In this document: piece after piece, positions 36,922 through 45,237 of the stretch
Numbering within the stretch: the stretch's first letter is position 1
How the letters are laid out: each line of letters begins with the position of its first letter
DNA from: Psychrobacter fulvigenes
GTDB taxonomy: Bacteria; Pseudomonadota; Gammaproteobacteria; Pseudomonadales; Moraxellaceae
Assembly (NCBI RefSeq): GCF_904846155.1
Contig: NZ_CAJGZP010000001.1
Span: 1,612,001 to 1,676,000, forward strand
Reading direction: 5' to 3'
Length of the DNA stretch: 64,000 nt
Program-made: the position numbers and the translations under genes
The notes under the pieces: model-generated
Told to the model about the DNA's origin: nothing
Databases searched by the model: none
The model's input: only the letters and a program-made list of their open reading frames with translations

Positions 36922-37806
36922 ATGAGTGCAACAACATCTTCTGCCCGCAAAGCCCCTGCCAAAAAAGGCTGGCTGACCCGTTTGCGTCAACGCAATGTAC
37001 TGCCAGGTTTCGGTCTGAGTATGGGTATCACTGTCTTTAGCTTATCGCTATTGGTGGTACTACCGTTTGCCATGATGGCCTATACCACCACGCAAATGGG
37101 CTGGACGGGCTTTTGGGAGACCATCTCTCAGCCGCAAGTGACTGCAGCTATCAAGCTAAGTCTATGGATGTCGTTTTTAGCGATGCTGACCAACATGGTG
37201 TTTGGGACGTTGGTTGCTTGGGTGCTCGTGCGTTATGAGTTTTGGGGCAAGTCTATGATTAATGCCTTGGTTGATCTGCCGTTTGCACTACCAACCGCGG
37301 TCACTGGTATCTCTCTTGCCACCCTTTATGCGCCCAATGGCCTCATTGGTCAGTGGTTTGCCAAGTTTGATATTCAGGTGGCTTTTACGCCATTGGGGAT
37401 TTGGCTGGCATTGGTGGTGGTCAGTTTTCCATTTATTGTCCGCGCTGTGCAGCCAGTACTGGCAGAGCTATCGGTTGAGTTTGAAGAAGCGGCTGCGGTA
37501 CTCGGTGCCAATCGCTTAACAACGTTTCGTAAAGTAATCTTACCAGAGCTGTTGCCAGCACTACTGATGGGCGCAGGCATGATGTTTGCCCGCGCGACTG
37601 GCGAGTACGGTTCAGTGATTTTTATCGCGGGTAATATTCCGATGCAGTCTGAGATTTTACCCATCATTATTATTAGTAAACTTGAGCAGTTTGATGTGCA
37701 AGGCGCATCGGCAGTAGCATTGTTTATGCTGCTTATCTCTTTTGTTATTTTACTAAGTATCAACATCGTACAGTGGAAACTGTCGCGCCGCGTAGGAGCC
37801 CGCTGA
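36922..37806 (+). CDS. cysT: Sulfate/thiosulfate ABC transporter permease CysT (CysU)
   Basis: Inner membrane permease with about six helices and the BPD family EAA loop (EEAAAVLGANRLTTFRKVILPE, about residues 188-209). N-terminal tail basic (AKKGWLTRLRQR), as for a cytoplasmic end. I use ATG 36922, which has an AGGA site, instead of a GTG 30 bases upstream. Its stop codon is followed after one base by the cysW start. It works with CysP, CysW and CysA to import sulfate. Confidence 0.93.
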   Translation: MSATTSSARKAPAKKGWLTRLRQRNVLPGFGLSMGITVFSLSLLVVLPFAMMAYTTTQMGWTGFWETISQPQVTAAIKLSLWMSFLAMLTNMVFGTLVAWVLVRYEFWGKSMINALVDLPFALPTAVTGISLATLYAPNGLIGQWFAKFDIQVAFTPLGIWLALVVVSFPFIVRAVQPVLAELSVEFEEAAAVLGANRLTTFRKVILPELLPALLMGAGMMFARATGEYGSVIFIAGNIPMQSEILPIIIISKLEQFDVQGASAVALFMLLISFVILLSINIVQWKLSRRVGAR

Positions 37807-37807
37807 T

Positions 37808-38773
37808 ATGCAAATATCCAATAGCTACGACTATCAGAGCAACCCTGCAACCAAAGACACCCCATGGATTAGACGTATTTTTATCGCGGTTGCGGTGTTA
37901 TTTATGATTGTCATGTTGGTTATCCCTTTGCTGGCAGTGTTTTATGAAGCCTTTAAAAACGGCTGGCAGTTATATATCGCATCCTTAGTTGACCCAGAAG
38001 CGCTACAAGCGATTAAGCTGACGCTGATTACCGCTGGTATCGTGTTACCGATCAACATGGTGATGGGTATCGCCATTGCTTGGCTGGTGACGCGCTATCA
38101 GTTTAAAGGTAAACAACTGGTCACCACCTTGCTTGATTTACCGTTCTCGGTATCGCCCGTGGTGGCGGGTTTGATGTTTGTATTGCTATTCGGACTCAAT
38201 TCTACCGTTGGTGGCTGGCTTGAGAGCATGGGGTTTCAGGTTATTTATGCCGTTCCTGGCATTATTTTGGCGACATTATTTGTCACCTTCCCATTTGTGG
38301 CACGTGAGCTGATCCCGCTTATGCAGACCCAAGGCGATAGTGAAGAGCAGGCTGCGCTCACTTTAGGCGCTACGGGTTGGCAGACTTTTTGGCATGTGAC
38401 CTTGCCAAATATCAAATGGGCACTGCTTTATGGCTTAATCTTGACCAATGCAAGGGCGATGGGTGAGTTTGGCGCGGTAAGCGTGGTATCAGGCCATATT
38501 CGCGGTGAGACCAATACCATGCCGCTGCTCGTCGAGATTGCTTATAACGATTATAACTTTACCGCAGCTTTTGCTTTGTCGAGCTTACTTGCCGGACTGG
38601 CTTTGATAACCCTATTGGTTCAGCAAATCATGACCAAGATGCAAGAGCGCAAGTTTGCCAAATCCGCACGGATTGACAACATTCCGACGTTATTGGTCAG
38701 CACTGAAGCAAGTACTGACACGGATGGCGAAACGATAGCCGATCTAAACAAAGCATTGGCTAACAAAAGCTAA
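37808..38773 (+). CDS. cysW: Sulfate/thiosulfate ABC transporter permease CysW
   Basis: Second inner membrane permease, about six helices, with the EAA-loop EEQAALTLGATGWQTFWHVTLPN (about 183-205) that docks with CysA. It has the CysW signature GEFGAVSVVSGHIRGET (about 222-238). At 321 residues it is somewhat long, due to a C-terminal charged tail of about 45 residues after the last helix. Start follows the cysT stop by one base, so translation is likely coupled. Confidence 0.93.
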   Translation: MQISNSYDYQSNPATKDTPWIRRIFIAVAVLFMIVMLVIPLLAVFYEAFKNGWQLYIASLVDPEALQAIKLTLITAGIVLPINMVMGIAIAWLVTRYQFKGKQLVTTLLDLPFSVSPVVAGLMFVLLFGLNSTVGGWLESMGFQVIYAVPGIILATLFVTFPFVARELIPLMQTQGDSEEQAALTLGATGWQTFWHVTLPNIKWALLYGLILTNARAMGEFGAVSVVSGHIRGETNTMPLLVEIAYNDYNFTAAFALSSLLAGLALITLLVQQIMTKMQERKFAKSARIDNIPTLLVSTEASTDTDGETIADLNKALANKS

Positions 38774-38848
38774 TTTGCTTTGGGCGTGTCATCACTTAGA
38801 TGGCGAGGCTTAAAATGAGATAGGAAATACAAAATAAGAGAGACAGAC

Positions 38849-39571
38849 ATGAGCATCGAGATTCGCAGCGTTAACAAAACTTTTGGCGACTTCACCGCCT
38901 TAGATGATATCAATATCACGGTACCGACTGGTAAGTTGACGACTTTGCTTGGGCCTTCTGGCTGTGGTAAGACGACTTTGCTACGCATTATTGCAGGTCT
39001 GGAGTATGCTGACTCTGGGCAGATTTTATTTGATGAGCTGGACGTGACCAATACCCCAGTACAAAAGCGTCATATCGGCTTTATGTTTCAGCACTATGCG
39101 CTATTTCGACACAAAAACATCACCGATAATGTCGCATTTGGCTTGAATTTATTACCAAAAAATGAACGACCAAGTAAGGCTGACATCAATAAGCGCGTGG
39201 CAGAGCTCTTAGACTTGGTACAATTGCCGCAACTGGCGAATGCTTATCCGCATCAGCTATCTGGTGGTCAGCGTCAGCGGATTGCGCTGGCACGTGCTTT
39301 GGCAGTAAAGCCAAAATTATTATTACTCGATGAGCCGTTTGGTGCACTCGATGCAAAGGTACGTAAAGAGCTACGCACTTGGCTAAGAAACATTCACCAC
39401 GAGCTGGGAATCACTAGCATCATGGTAACTCATGATCAAGAAGAGGCGCGTGCGGTATCGGATGAGATTGTCGTCATGAATCATGGCCGTGTGGAGCAGG
39501 TCGGTACATCAGAAGAGCTGATACATCAGCCAGCCAGTGCCTTTGTGAGTGATTTTTTAGATTTGGTGTAG
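38849..39571 (+). CDS. cysA: Sulfate ABC transporter ATP-binding protein CysA, short form
   Basis: ATPase of the sulfate importer. Walker A GPSGCGKT (35-42), Q-loop in [10 protein letters not shown], signature [14 protein letters not shown], Walker [13 protein letters not shown] and the switch MVTHDQEEA are all intact. The protein stops at 240 residues, just after the ATPase domain, while E. coli CysA has 365 residues with a C-terminal regulatory domain. Here that domain is absent, with no remnant after the stop; a terminator follows at once. It should still energise transport but may lack that mode of control. Confidence 0.92.
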   Translation: MSIEIRSVNKTFGDFTALDDINITVPTGKLTTLLGPSGCGKTTLLRIIAGLEYADSGQILFDELDVTNTPVQKRHIGFMFQHYALFRHKNITDNVAFGLNLLPKNERPSKADINKRVAELLDLVQLPQLANAYPHQLSGGQRQRIALARALAVKPKLLLLDEPFGALDAKVRKELRTWLRNIHHELGITSIMVTHDQEEARAVSDEIVVMNHGRVEQVGTSEELIHQPASAFVSDFLDLV

Positions 39572-39605
39572 GTTTTTTCGTTTCGTACTACAATAAAATT
39601 TGACC

Positions 39606-39642
39606 CAAAAAAAGACCTATAATAATTTATAGGTCTTTTTAT
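39606..39642. terminator. Terminator between cysA and arsR-like gene
   Basis: AGACCTATAA pairs with TTATAGGTCT around TAAT, with A and T runs on both sides. The genes converge. Confidence 0.9.
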
Positions 39643-39676
39643 AAACATGATAATAAAAGAGCTTGCCAGCGAAGCG

Positions 39677-39991
39677 TTATATCTCTTCGGCATGAATTTT
39701 GTAATCCAAAGCATGATAAGTGGTTTCTAAGATGTCTAGACACCACTCAGGCAAATTATCGGCTACTTCATACCACATCCAAGTACCATCACGAACACAA
39801 TTGAGGATACCGAGTTTTCTAAGATGGTTTAAATGGCGCGATATGGTAGGCTGTGGTTGATTAAGCATCTCAACCAACTCACCGACACAGCGAGACTCTT
39901 TTTGAAAAAGTATGTGAAATAGCTTGAGACGAGTAGGGTCGGAGAGTACTTTGAATAACTCTAGCGGCTCTATCTGAATATGGTTAGACAT
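39677..39991 (-). CDS. ArsR/SmtB-family transcriptional repressor
   Basis: A 104-residue winged-helix regulator. It opens with ELFKVLSDPTRLKLFHILF and has the recognition helix region QPTISRHLNHLRKLGIL (about 46-62). The alpha-3 metal site of classic ArsR (CxC) is not present: only one Cys (ESRCVGEL) occurs there, so the effector is uncertain. I use ATG 39991 rather than a TTG 12 bases upstream. No arsenic or metal-export gene is adjacent. It may act on itself or on a distant operon. Confidence 0.87.
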   Translation of the reverse strand: MSNHIQIEPLELFKVLSDPTRLKLFHILFQKESRCVGELVEMLNQPQPTISRHLNHLRKLGILNCVRDGTWMWYEVADNLPEWCLDILETTYHALDYKIHAEEI

Positions 39992-40003
39992 AAGGATTTC
40001 CAA

Positions 40004-40532
40004 GTAGTGATGAGATCTGAATAATATCTCTATAGCTAGTGAACTATCATTTGCGTTTAGCCAATGTCTGAGCAGCCATATTTGGTTAGTGAAGAGGATA
40101 TTTCACAAAATAGCGGCTACAATCTAGCAAATAGTAAGTTTGTATCTCTATATACGTAGCAATAAATATACCCACATTCATGAGTTTCGTAATATTTAAT
40201 TTATTGGCACTTATTAGAAATTTACCATTTGTCCGCATTATAGCACCTTTCATCTAACCTGAGAAATGTCGATTACATTAAGTCACTATTAGATTTAGTA
40301 TTCACTAACATAAATACAAACCACACATCATTATTGATTTGTGTAAAGCGAATAAATAATAGCTTCACAAAAGTTATTGAAAATAACAATGATTATCGTT
40401 ATCATAAAAAATAGATAATAACATGATGCTATCGCGTGCTGATTTAATGGTCTGAGATATTATTTTTGCAAAAAAGCATCATATTTATCAAAAACTTTAT
40501 GAATATTGGCCCTATCCTTAGGAGAGAAGCCC
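40004..40532. other. Intergenic region before bfd
   Basis: About 530 AT-rich bases between the divergent ArsR gene and bfd. It holds the Fur box listed separately; apart from that no gene or repeat was seen. Confidence 0.5.
40385..40403 (-). promoter_or_regulatory. Fur box upstream of bfd
   Basis: Read on the minus strand, GATAACGATAATCATTGTT matches 16 of 19 bases of the Fur consensus GATAATGATAATCATTATC. It lies about 130 bases before the bfd start, so iron-dependent repression of bfd, perhaps with bfr, is expected. Confidence 0.75.
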
Positions 40533-40724
40533 ATGCATGTATGCATCTGCAATAACGTGAACGATAAGCAAATCAAAGCTGCTATTGCCTCAGGAGTTGA
40601 CACCCTTGATGGTCTCAAACAGACACTGAGCGTTGCAACATGCTGCGGATGTTGTGAGCCAATGGTCAATGACTACTTAGATGAGCACTACGCTAAGCTC
40701 GATGTGTTGGCTTATGCGGTATAG
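40533..40724 (+). CDS. bfd: Bacterioferritin-associated ferredoxin
   Basis: A 63-residue [2Fe-2S] protein that docks on bacterioferritin and passes in electrons to release iron. Cys4 and Cys6 (HVCICN) and a cluster CCGCC at 37-41 supply the ligands; the exact pair in the cluster cannot be fixed by eye. I start at the ATG at 40533 with an AGGAGAG site and the usual MxVCxCN beginning. It lies just before two bacterioferritin genes and after a Fur box. Confidence 0.93.
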   Translation: MHVCICNNVNDKQIKAAIASGVDTLDGLKQTLSVATCCGCCEPMVNDYLDEHYAKLDVLAYAV

Positions 40725-40921
40725 ACATAACTTGATTGAATGACAATCAGCTTGGTATTGTTAATCGGCTTGCAGCCTTTGTGCTGACTGAATACTTTTA
40801 CATCGTAAAGATCCTCGTTGGCTTAAGGCTTACTTAGTTTGCTGACAAGAGGGTTATGCTATATATTGAGTAATATAAACAGAGAATAAGCTAAAACAAT
40901 AACTATAGGAGAGTACACATC

Positions 40922-41410
40922 ATGATAGGTAGCCAAAAGGTCATAGATTATCTGAATTTTTTGTTGGGCGGGGAGCTGGCTGCACGTGACCAATACTTTA
41001 TTCACTCAGAGATGTATGCTGAGTGGCAGTACGGCAAATTATTCGATCGTATCAATCATGAGATGGAGGATGAGACTTTACATGCTCAGGCCATTATCCG
41101 CCGTATCCTAATGCTCAGTGGCACACCCAAAATGACCGTCAATGAGATCAACATCGGAACTAGCGTACCTGAAATGCTACAGTTCGATCTTGATTTGGAA
41201 TACGAGGTACAGCAGCACCTAAAAGACGGTATTGCACTCTGCGAAGAGGAGCATGACTACGTCACACGTGAGATGTTGGTTGAGCAGCTGAAGGACACTG
41301 AAGAAGACCACGCCCATTGGCTTGAGCAACAACTGCGCCTCATCGACATGATTGGCTTGCCCAATTATCTACAAAGCCAAATGGCTGAAGTCACTCCTAA
41401 TACTGTTTGA
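40922..41410 (+). CDS. bfr: Bacterioferritin, ferroxidase-type subunit (no haem Met)
   Basis: A 162-residue ferritin-like subunit. The di-iron site is intact by alignment to E. coli Bfr: Glu18, Glu51, His54, a Glu near 93 (LDLEYE), and Glu/His in TEEDHAHW (about 127-130). The haem-ligand Met52 is Thr. It is therefore suited to iron oxidation but not to symmetric haem binding. AGGAGAG lies upstream. A second, complementary bfr gene follows after 64 bases, suggesting a mixed 24-mer as described for two-subunit bacterioferritins. Confidence 0.93.
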   Translation: MIGSQKVIDYLNFLLGGELAARDQYFIHSEMYAEWQYGKLFDRINHEMEDETLHAQAIIRRILMLSGTPKMTVNEINIGTSVPEMLQFDLDLEYEVQQHLKDGIALCEEEHDYVTREMLVEQLKDTEEDHAHWLEQQLRLIDMIGLPNYLQSQMAEVTPNTV

Positions 41411-41474
41411 TACTATTATGGATATGATTAGCAATGATATTTAGATAGATAGCAGACATGAAGGGAGAGAGAGG

Positions 41475-41957
41475 ATGAAAGGGAATAAAGAGGTCATTCA
41501 AGCTTTAAATAAGGTTCTTGGACAGTCACTGATTGCGATAAATCAGTATTTTTTGCACGCACGTATTGCACGGCATTGGGGGTTAGAAGCGCTTAATGAT
41601 TCGTTATACAAGCAGTCCATCGCCGAAATGAAGTGGTCAGATGATTTGATTGCGCGTATCTTGTTATTAGGTGGTCTGCCGAATCTGCAAGAGTTAGGTA
41701 AAGTATTGGTGGGTGAAGATGTACCAGAGGTGATTGAATGTGATCTGCGCCTAGAAAAGCAAAAATTCGCCATCCTTACCGATGCCATTACCTTATGTGA
41801 AGCGCAGCGCGACTATGTCTCTCGTCAGCTGCTCACCACTCTAAAAGATGGCAATGAAGAGTACCAAGATTGGCTTGAGACCCAAGAAGACTTGATTCAA
41901 AGCATTGGGGTAGAGCGCTATATCCAATCGCAAATGCATGACGATAGCGCACCATAG
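41475..41957 (+). CDS. bfr: Bacterioferritin, haem-binding-type subunit (no ferroxidase site)
   Basis: A 160-residue bacterioferritin. Haem-ligand Met52 (AEMKW) is present, but ferroxidase residues are replaced: Glu18 is Ser (GQSL), His54 is Trp, and the EEGH segment is NEEY with Tyr where His130 belongs. It should bind haem and form shell but not oxidise iron alone. Together with the preceding gene it fits the alpha/beta arrangement known in Neisseria and Pseudomonas. A GGGAGAGAGG site precedes the ATG, and a very long terminator hairpin follows. Confidence 0.93.
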   Translation: MKGNKEVIQALNKVLGQSLIAINQYFLHARIARHWGLEALNDSLYKQSIAEMKWSDDLIARILLLGGLPNLQELGKVLVGEDVPEVIECDLRLEKQKFAILTDAITLCEAQRDYVSRQLLTTLKDGNEEYQDWLETQEDLIQSIGVERYIQSQMHDDSAP

Positions 41958-41968
41958 AACTATCACGC

Positions 41969-42027
41969 GCCAGCCTATGCTTTGATAAGTCTCAATTTGA
42001 CTTGTCAAAGCATAGGCTGGCATTTTT
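41969..42027. terminator. Long terminator hairpin after the bacterioferritin genes
   Basis: A 23-bp stem (41969-41991 with 41999-42021, one G-T pair), a 7-base loop, then ATTTTT. It lies between the bfr genes and a converging MFS gene. Confidence 0.9.
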
Positions 42028-42136
42028 GCGGTTAGACTTTATGCATTTCTATTTAAGCACTTCTAAAAGACAGGTGTTTTTATCTATTTTTCATTTTTTC
42101 GTTGGCACTCAATAGTTGGCACGCAACAATTGGTAC

Positions 42137-43513
42137 TCAATATAAGCCGCGACCATCTTCAGGTTTTAGACGTAAGAAATATAGCCCCGACAGGATAGTT
42201 AGACACCCTAGAATCCAATATGTGGTCTGGAAAGCGGCCAGAGTATCGAGATGAAACTGCTCTCGCAACAAGTTTAGTACCGCTGCACCAAAAGCAATGC
42301 CAAAACTGATGGCCAACTGCTGATTGACTGCCATTAGACTATTGCCACTACTGGTTTGTGTGCCCTCTAGGTCACCAATGGTAATCGTATTCATGGCGCT
42401 GAACTGCATGGAGTTACAAGCACCCATTACGATCAACAGAGGGATAAACCATAACCAGTTTGACGGATCATTGAACTGTGCCAACAAGATGATTAATATG
42501 CCAATCAAAGTAGTGTTATAGACCAGTACGGTGCGATAACTGTAGCGCTGGATTATTTTGCTGACCCAAGGTTTAATGCCCATCGCCCCTATAGCGATGG
42601 GTGCAAGTAACCAACCTGCCTTGGATGGTGAGTACTCAAACACTACTTGTAATAATAGTGGCAGTAAGAAGGGTACAGCGCTGATGCCCAGTCGGGTAAA
42701 TAAGTTGCCCGTGATACCGATTCGAAAGGTGCGAATATCAAATAGGCTTAAGGGGAATAAAGGCGCTGATCGGCGTTTGGCATGTGCCACATAAGCCCCT
42801 AACAAAACACTAGCAGCCACAGCCAGCACGAGACCATACAGACCGCGCCCAACCTGTGAGCCAAACTCGACAGCAAGGGTGAACCCGCAGGCAGCAGCGG
42901 CAAACAAGACAAAGCCCAACCAGTCGAGGCGTTTAGTATCTTCAAATAACGCGGGTATCAGTTTTTTACCGATGATAAAACCCGCCAGCCCCATTGGAAT
43001 GTTAATTAAAAATATCCAATGCCAACTGGTGTATTCAACGATATAACCGCCAAGTACTGGGCCTACTAAAGGCGCAATTAGTGCTGGTATCACTGCAAAA
43101 TTCATAACCGTCAGTAGCTGATTGCGTGGATACGACTTCACTAAAATCAAGCGGGCAACGGGTGTCATCATGGCGCCGCCAATACCCTGTACAATGCGTG
43201 AACCTATCAAGAAATCTAAACTAGGCGAGGCTGCACATAGCAAAGAGCCAACAGAAAAAATAACAATGGCAGATAGAAAAACACGGCGTGTGCCATATTT
43301 GTCAGCTAAGAAGCCGCTGATCGGAATAAAAATAGCCAGGGTCAAAGCATAGCTGATCACCGCCCATTGCATTTTGAGTGGTGATTCACCAAGTGCTTGC
43401 GCCATTTGTGGTAGTGAGGTGTTTAAGATGGTGGCATCCAAAATCTGCATAAACAGCGCCAACGCCAGTACATAAGGCAGATATTTACTTTGTGTTTCTG
43501 TGAGCGTTACCAT
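42137..43513 (-). CDS. MFS multidrug exporter, DHA2 (EmrB/QacA-like) family
   Basis: A 458-residue inner membrane protein with about 13-14 hydrophobic segments. The opening ALFMQILDATILNTSLPQMA holds the DHA2 motif D1 (LDxTIVNVALP type), and GFLADKYGTRRVF is motif A. The motif C region is PALIAPLVGPVLGGYI. DHA2 proteins use the proton gradient to export drugs or other amphipaths; the substrate here is unknown. No membrane fusion partner (EmrA) or regulator is adjacent. It stands as its own unit and converges on bfr. Confidence 0.88.
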   Translation of the reverse strand: MVTLTETQSKYLPYVLALALFMQILDATILNTSLPQMAQALGESPLKMQWAVISYALTLAIFIPISGFLADKYGTRRVFLSAIVIFSVGSLLCAASPSLDFLIGSRIVQGIGGAMMTPVARLILVKSYPRNQLLTVMNFAVIPALIAPLVGPVLGGYIVEYTSWHWIFLINIPMGLAGFIIGKKLIPALFEDTKRLDWLGFVLFAAAACGFTLAVEFGSQVGRGLYGLVLAVAASVLLGAYVAHAKRRSAPLFPLSLFDIRTFRIGITGNLFTRLGISAVPFLLPLLLQVVFEYSPSKAGWLLAPIAIGAMGIKPWVSKIIQRYSYRTVLVYNTTLIGILIILLAQFNDPSNWLWFIPLLIVMGACNSMQFSAMNTITIGDLEGTQTSSGNSLMAVNQQLAISFGIAFGAAVLNLLREQFHLDTLAAFQTTYWILGCLTILSGLYFLRLKPEDGRGLY

Positions 43514-43849
43514 ATGTACATCACCATAAAACAGATAAAGCGGCCGAGAGCTAAAAGCTCTTGCGGCTTGGGGCTATATAGAATTCATCTCTGAAACTCT
43601 ATATAGCCTCTAATAAAAAAAACGTCAATGATAACGTGATTAACTCAGATTAGAAACCACTACCTTAGGGTCTGTTGAACAGATCCTATTTACAAGAGGG
43701 ACTTTGAAAAGCTGCTAGATACTCGTTATAGTAAGGCCAATATACATTTGTAGCCGCTGTATCCTAGTATCAATGCATCCCAAACCATCAGTCATTTGTA
43801 CACTTATCAAACCGTTCATTAGGTTTTTTATAATAAAAAAGGATAGATT
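43514..43849. other. Divergent promoter region between MFS gene and yghU
   Basis: 336 AT-rich bases. It contains a near-perfect 19-base palindrome at 43668-43686 (GGGTCTGTT pairing with AACAGATCC); otherwise nothing recognised. Confidence 0.4.
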
Positions 43850-44722
43850 ATGAGTAATATTGATAATAAAACCCAGACCGATAGCGACGCCCATACCAAC
43901 AATAATGGCTATACACCGCCCAAAGTGTGGAAAAACGATAAAGAAAATGGCGGTAAATTCGCTAGTACCAATAGCCCAACTGCTGGCGCGCGCCATGAAA
44001 AGGTGTTACCAGTAGGGGATGCACCGCTTCAGTTGTACTCACTAAATACACCGAATGGCGTTAAGATAAATATCCTTTTGGAAGAATTGGCCGAGCTTGG
44101 TATCAAAGACGCTGCCTATGATGCCTATAAAATTGATATCTCTGAAGGCGATCAGTTTGGCTCAGATTTTGTCTCTATTAACCCGAACTCTAAAATACCA
44201 GCCTTGGTGGATTATTCTCCCGATACAGAGGACGGGAAGCCTATAGCTATTTTTGAATCGGGCGCCATTGCATTATACCTTGCAGAAAAATTTGGCAAGT
44301 TTGTGCCGTCTGCGGCTGGAACGCAAACCAAAGCCCGAGCAGAGTGCTTATCATGGCTGATGTGGCAAATGGCTAGTGCTCCTTATTTAGGCGGCGGCTT
44401 TGGGCATTTTTATGCTTATGCGCCTGAACCTATGGAATATCCTATCAATCGTTTTACCATGGAAACCAAGCGTCAACTTGATGTTCTGAACAGACATCTA
44501 AAAAATAGTGAATATATGTGTGGTAATGGCGAAGATGCCTATAATATATCCGATATGGTTATTTGGGCATGGTATGGTCAGTTAGCACTCGGAAAGCTCT
44601 ATGATGCTGCCGAGTTTTTGCAAGTTGATGATTATTCTCATGTCCAACGCTGGGCGCAAAAAATAGCCGAGAGACCTGCGGTAAAAAGGGCTGTAGAGTT
44701 AGAGTTATCTCCAATTGGCTAA
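43850..44722 (+). CDS. yghU: Glutathione S-transferase family protein, YghU type
   Basis: A 290-residue disulfide-bond oxidoreductase related to E. coli YghU. Family-specific segments are KVWKNDKENGGKFAS near the N-terminus, LPVGDAPLQLYSLNTPNG (about 54-71), NPNSKIPALVD (about 109-119), FESGAIALYLAEKFG and LGGGFGHFYAYAPEP (about 174-188). It binds glutathione (two molecules in E. coli) and likely reduces disulfides or peroxides in the cytoplasm. A charged N-terminal extension of about 20 residues and no YghU-like C-terminal tail are seen. An AAGGAT site precedes the ATG. A terminator follows. Confidence 0.92.
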   Translation: MSNIDNKTQTDSDAHTNNNGYTPPKVWKNDKENGGKFASTNSPTAGARHEKVLPVGDAPLQLYSLNTPNGVKINILLEELAELGIKDAAYDAYKIDISEGDQFGSDFVSINPNSKIPALVDYSPDTEDGKPIAIFESGAIALYLAEKFGKFVPSAAGTQTKARAECLSWLMWQMASAPYLGGGFGHFYAYAPEPMEYPINRFTMETKRQLDVLNRHLKNSEYMCGNGEDAYNISDMVIWAWYGQLALGKLYDAAEFLQVDDYSHVQRWAQKIAERPAVKRAVELELSPIG

Positions 44723-44775
44723 GATAGCTTTACTGGCTAATGACTAAAAAAGACCCCATATAATACTGATATTTA

Positions 44776-44813
44776 TAAGACTGATAAGCATCATGCTTAT
44801 TAGTCTTATTTTT
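44776..44813 (+). terminator. Terminator after yghU
   Basis: AAGACTGATAAGCAT pairs with ATGCTTATTAGTCTT (one mismatch), followed by ATTTTT. Confidence 0.85.
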
Positions 44814-45237
44814 GCGGGCATGAATAAATTGATAATTAGAAGATATTCAACTAATACCAAACCCAAAAAGTGCGATTAACTTTGTCAAACTTGCTAAGCC
44901 TACTAGATGTAGTGCTTGCGCAGGTTTTCCGCGTTACTCTAATTTTTGGAAATGGTATAAAGTTGTTTACTTATGGAATTACATAATGCTACATTAGTAT
45001 AATAGACTGAAATATTAATGCGCTAACATTAGACGGGCACAAAACAGACTCGATATTTGCTTACCAGTGTTGATGAGTAAAAGCTATAAAAATGAATGAG
45101 CATCGGCCTGTATCCTGTACCGCTATAGTAAAAAGCGAAATATAGCAAAGAGCGAAACGTAATAGCAGTTATATTATGAATACTAATAAAAAAACCATTT
45201 TATATGGTTATTCGAAGCCGTGAGAAATAACAAATTG
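44814..45237. other. Intergenic region before the DUF1176 gene
   Basis: About 420 bases. It holds the putative MITE at 44854-44958 and AT-rich sequence upstream of the DUF1176 gene; no further gene was seen. Confidence 0.5.
44854..44958. mobile_element. Putative 105-bp MITE or intergenic repeat
   Basis: A GC-richer island in AT-rich intergenic DNA, bounded by imperfect inverted termini: ATACCAAACCCAAAAA at the left and, inverted, ATACCATTTCCAAAAA at the right (13 of 16 match). It carries no coding frame. No second copy was noticed in this window, so its repeat status is inferred from form only. Confidence 0.45.
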
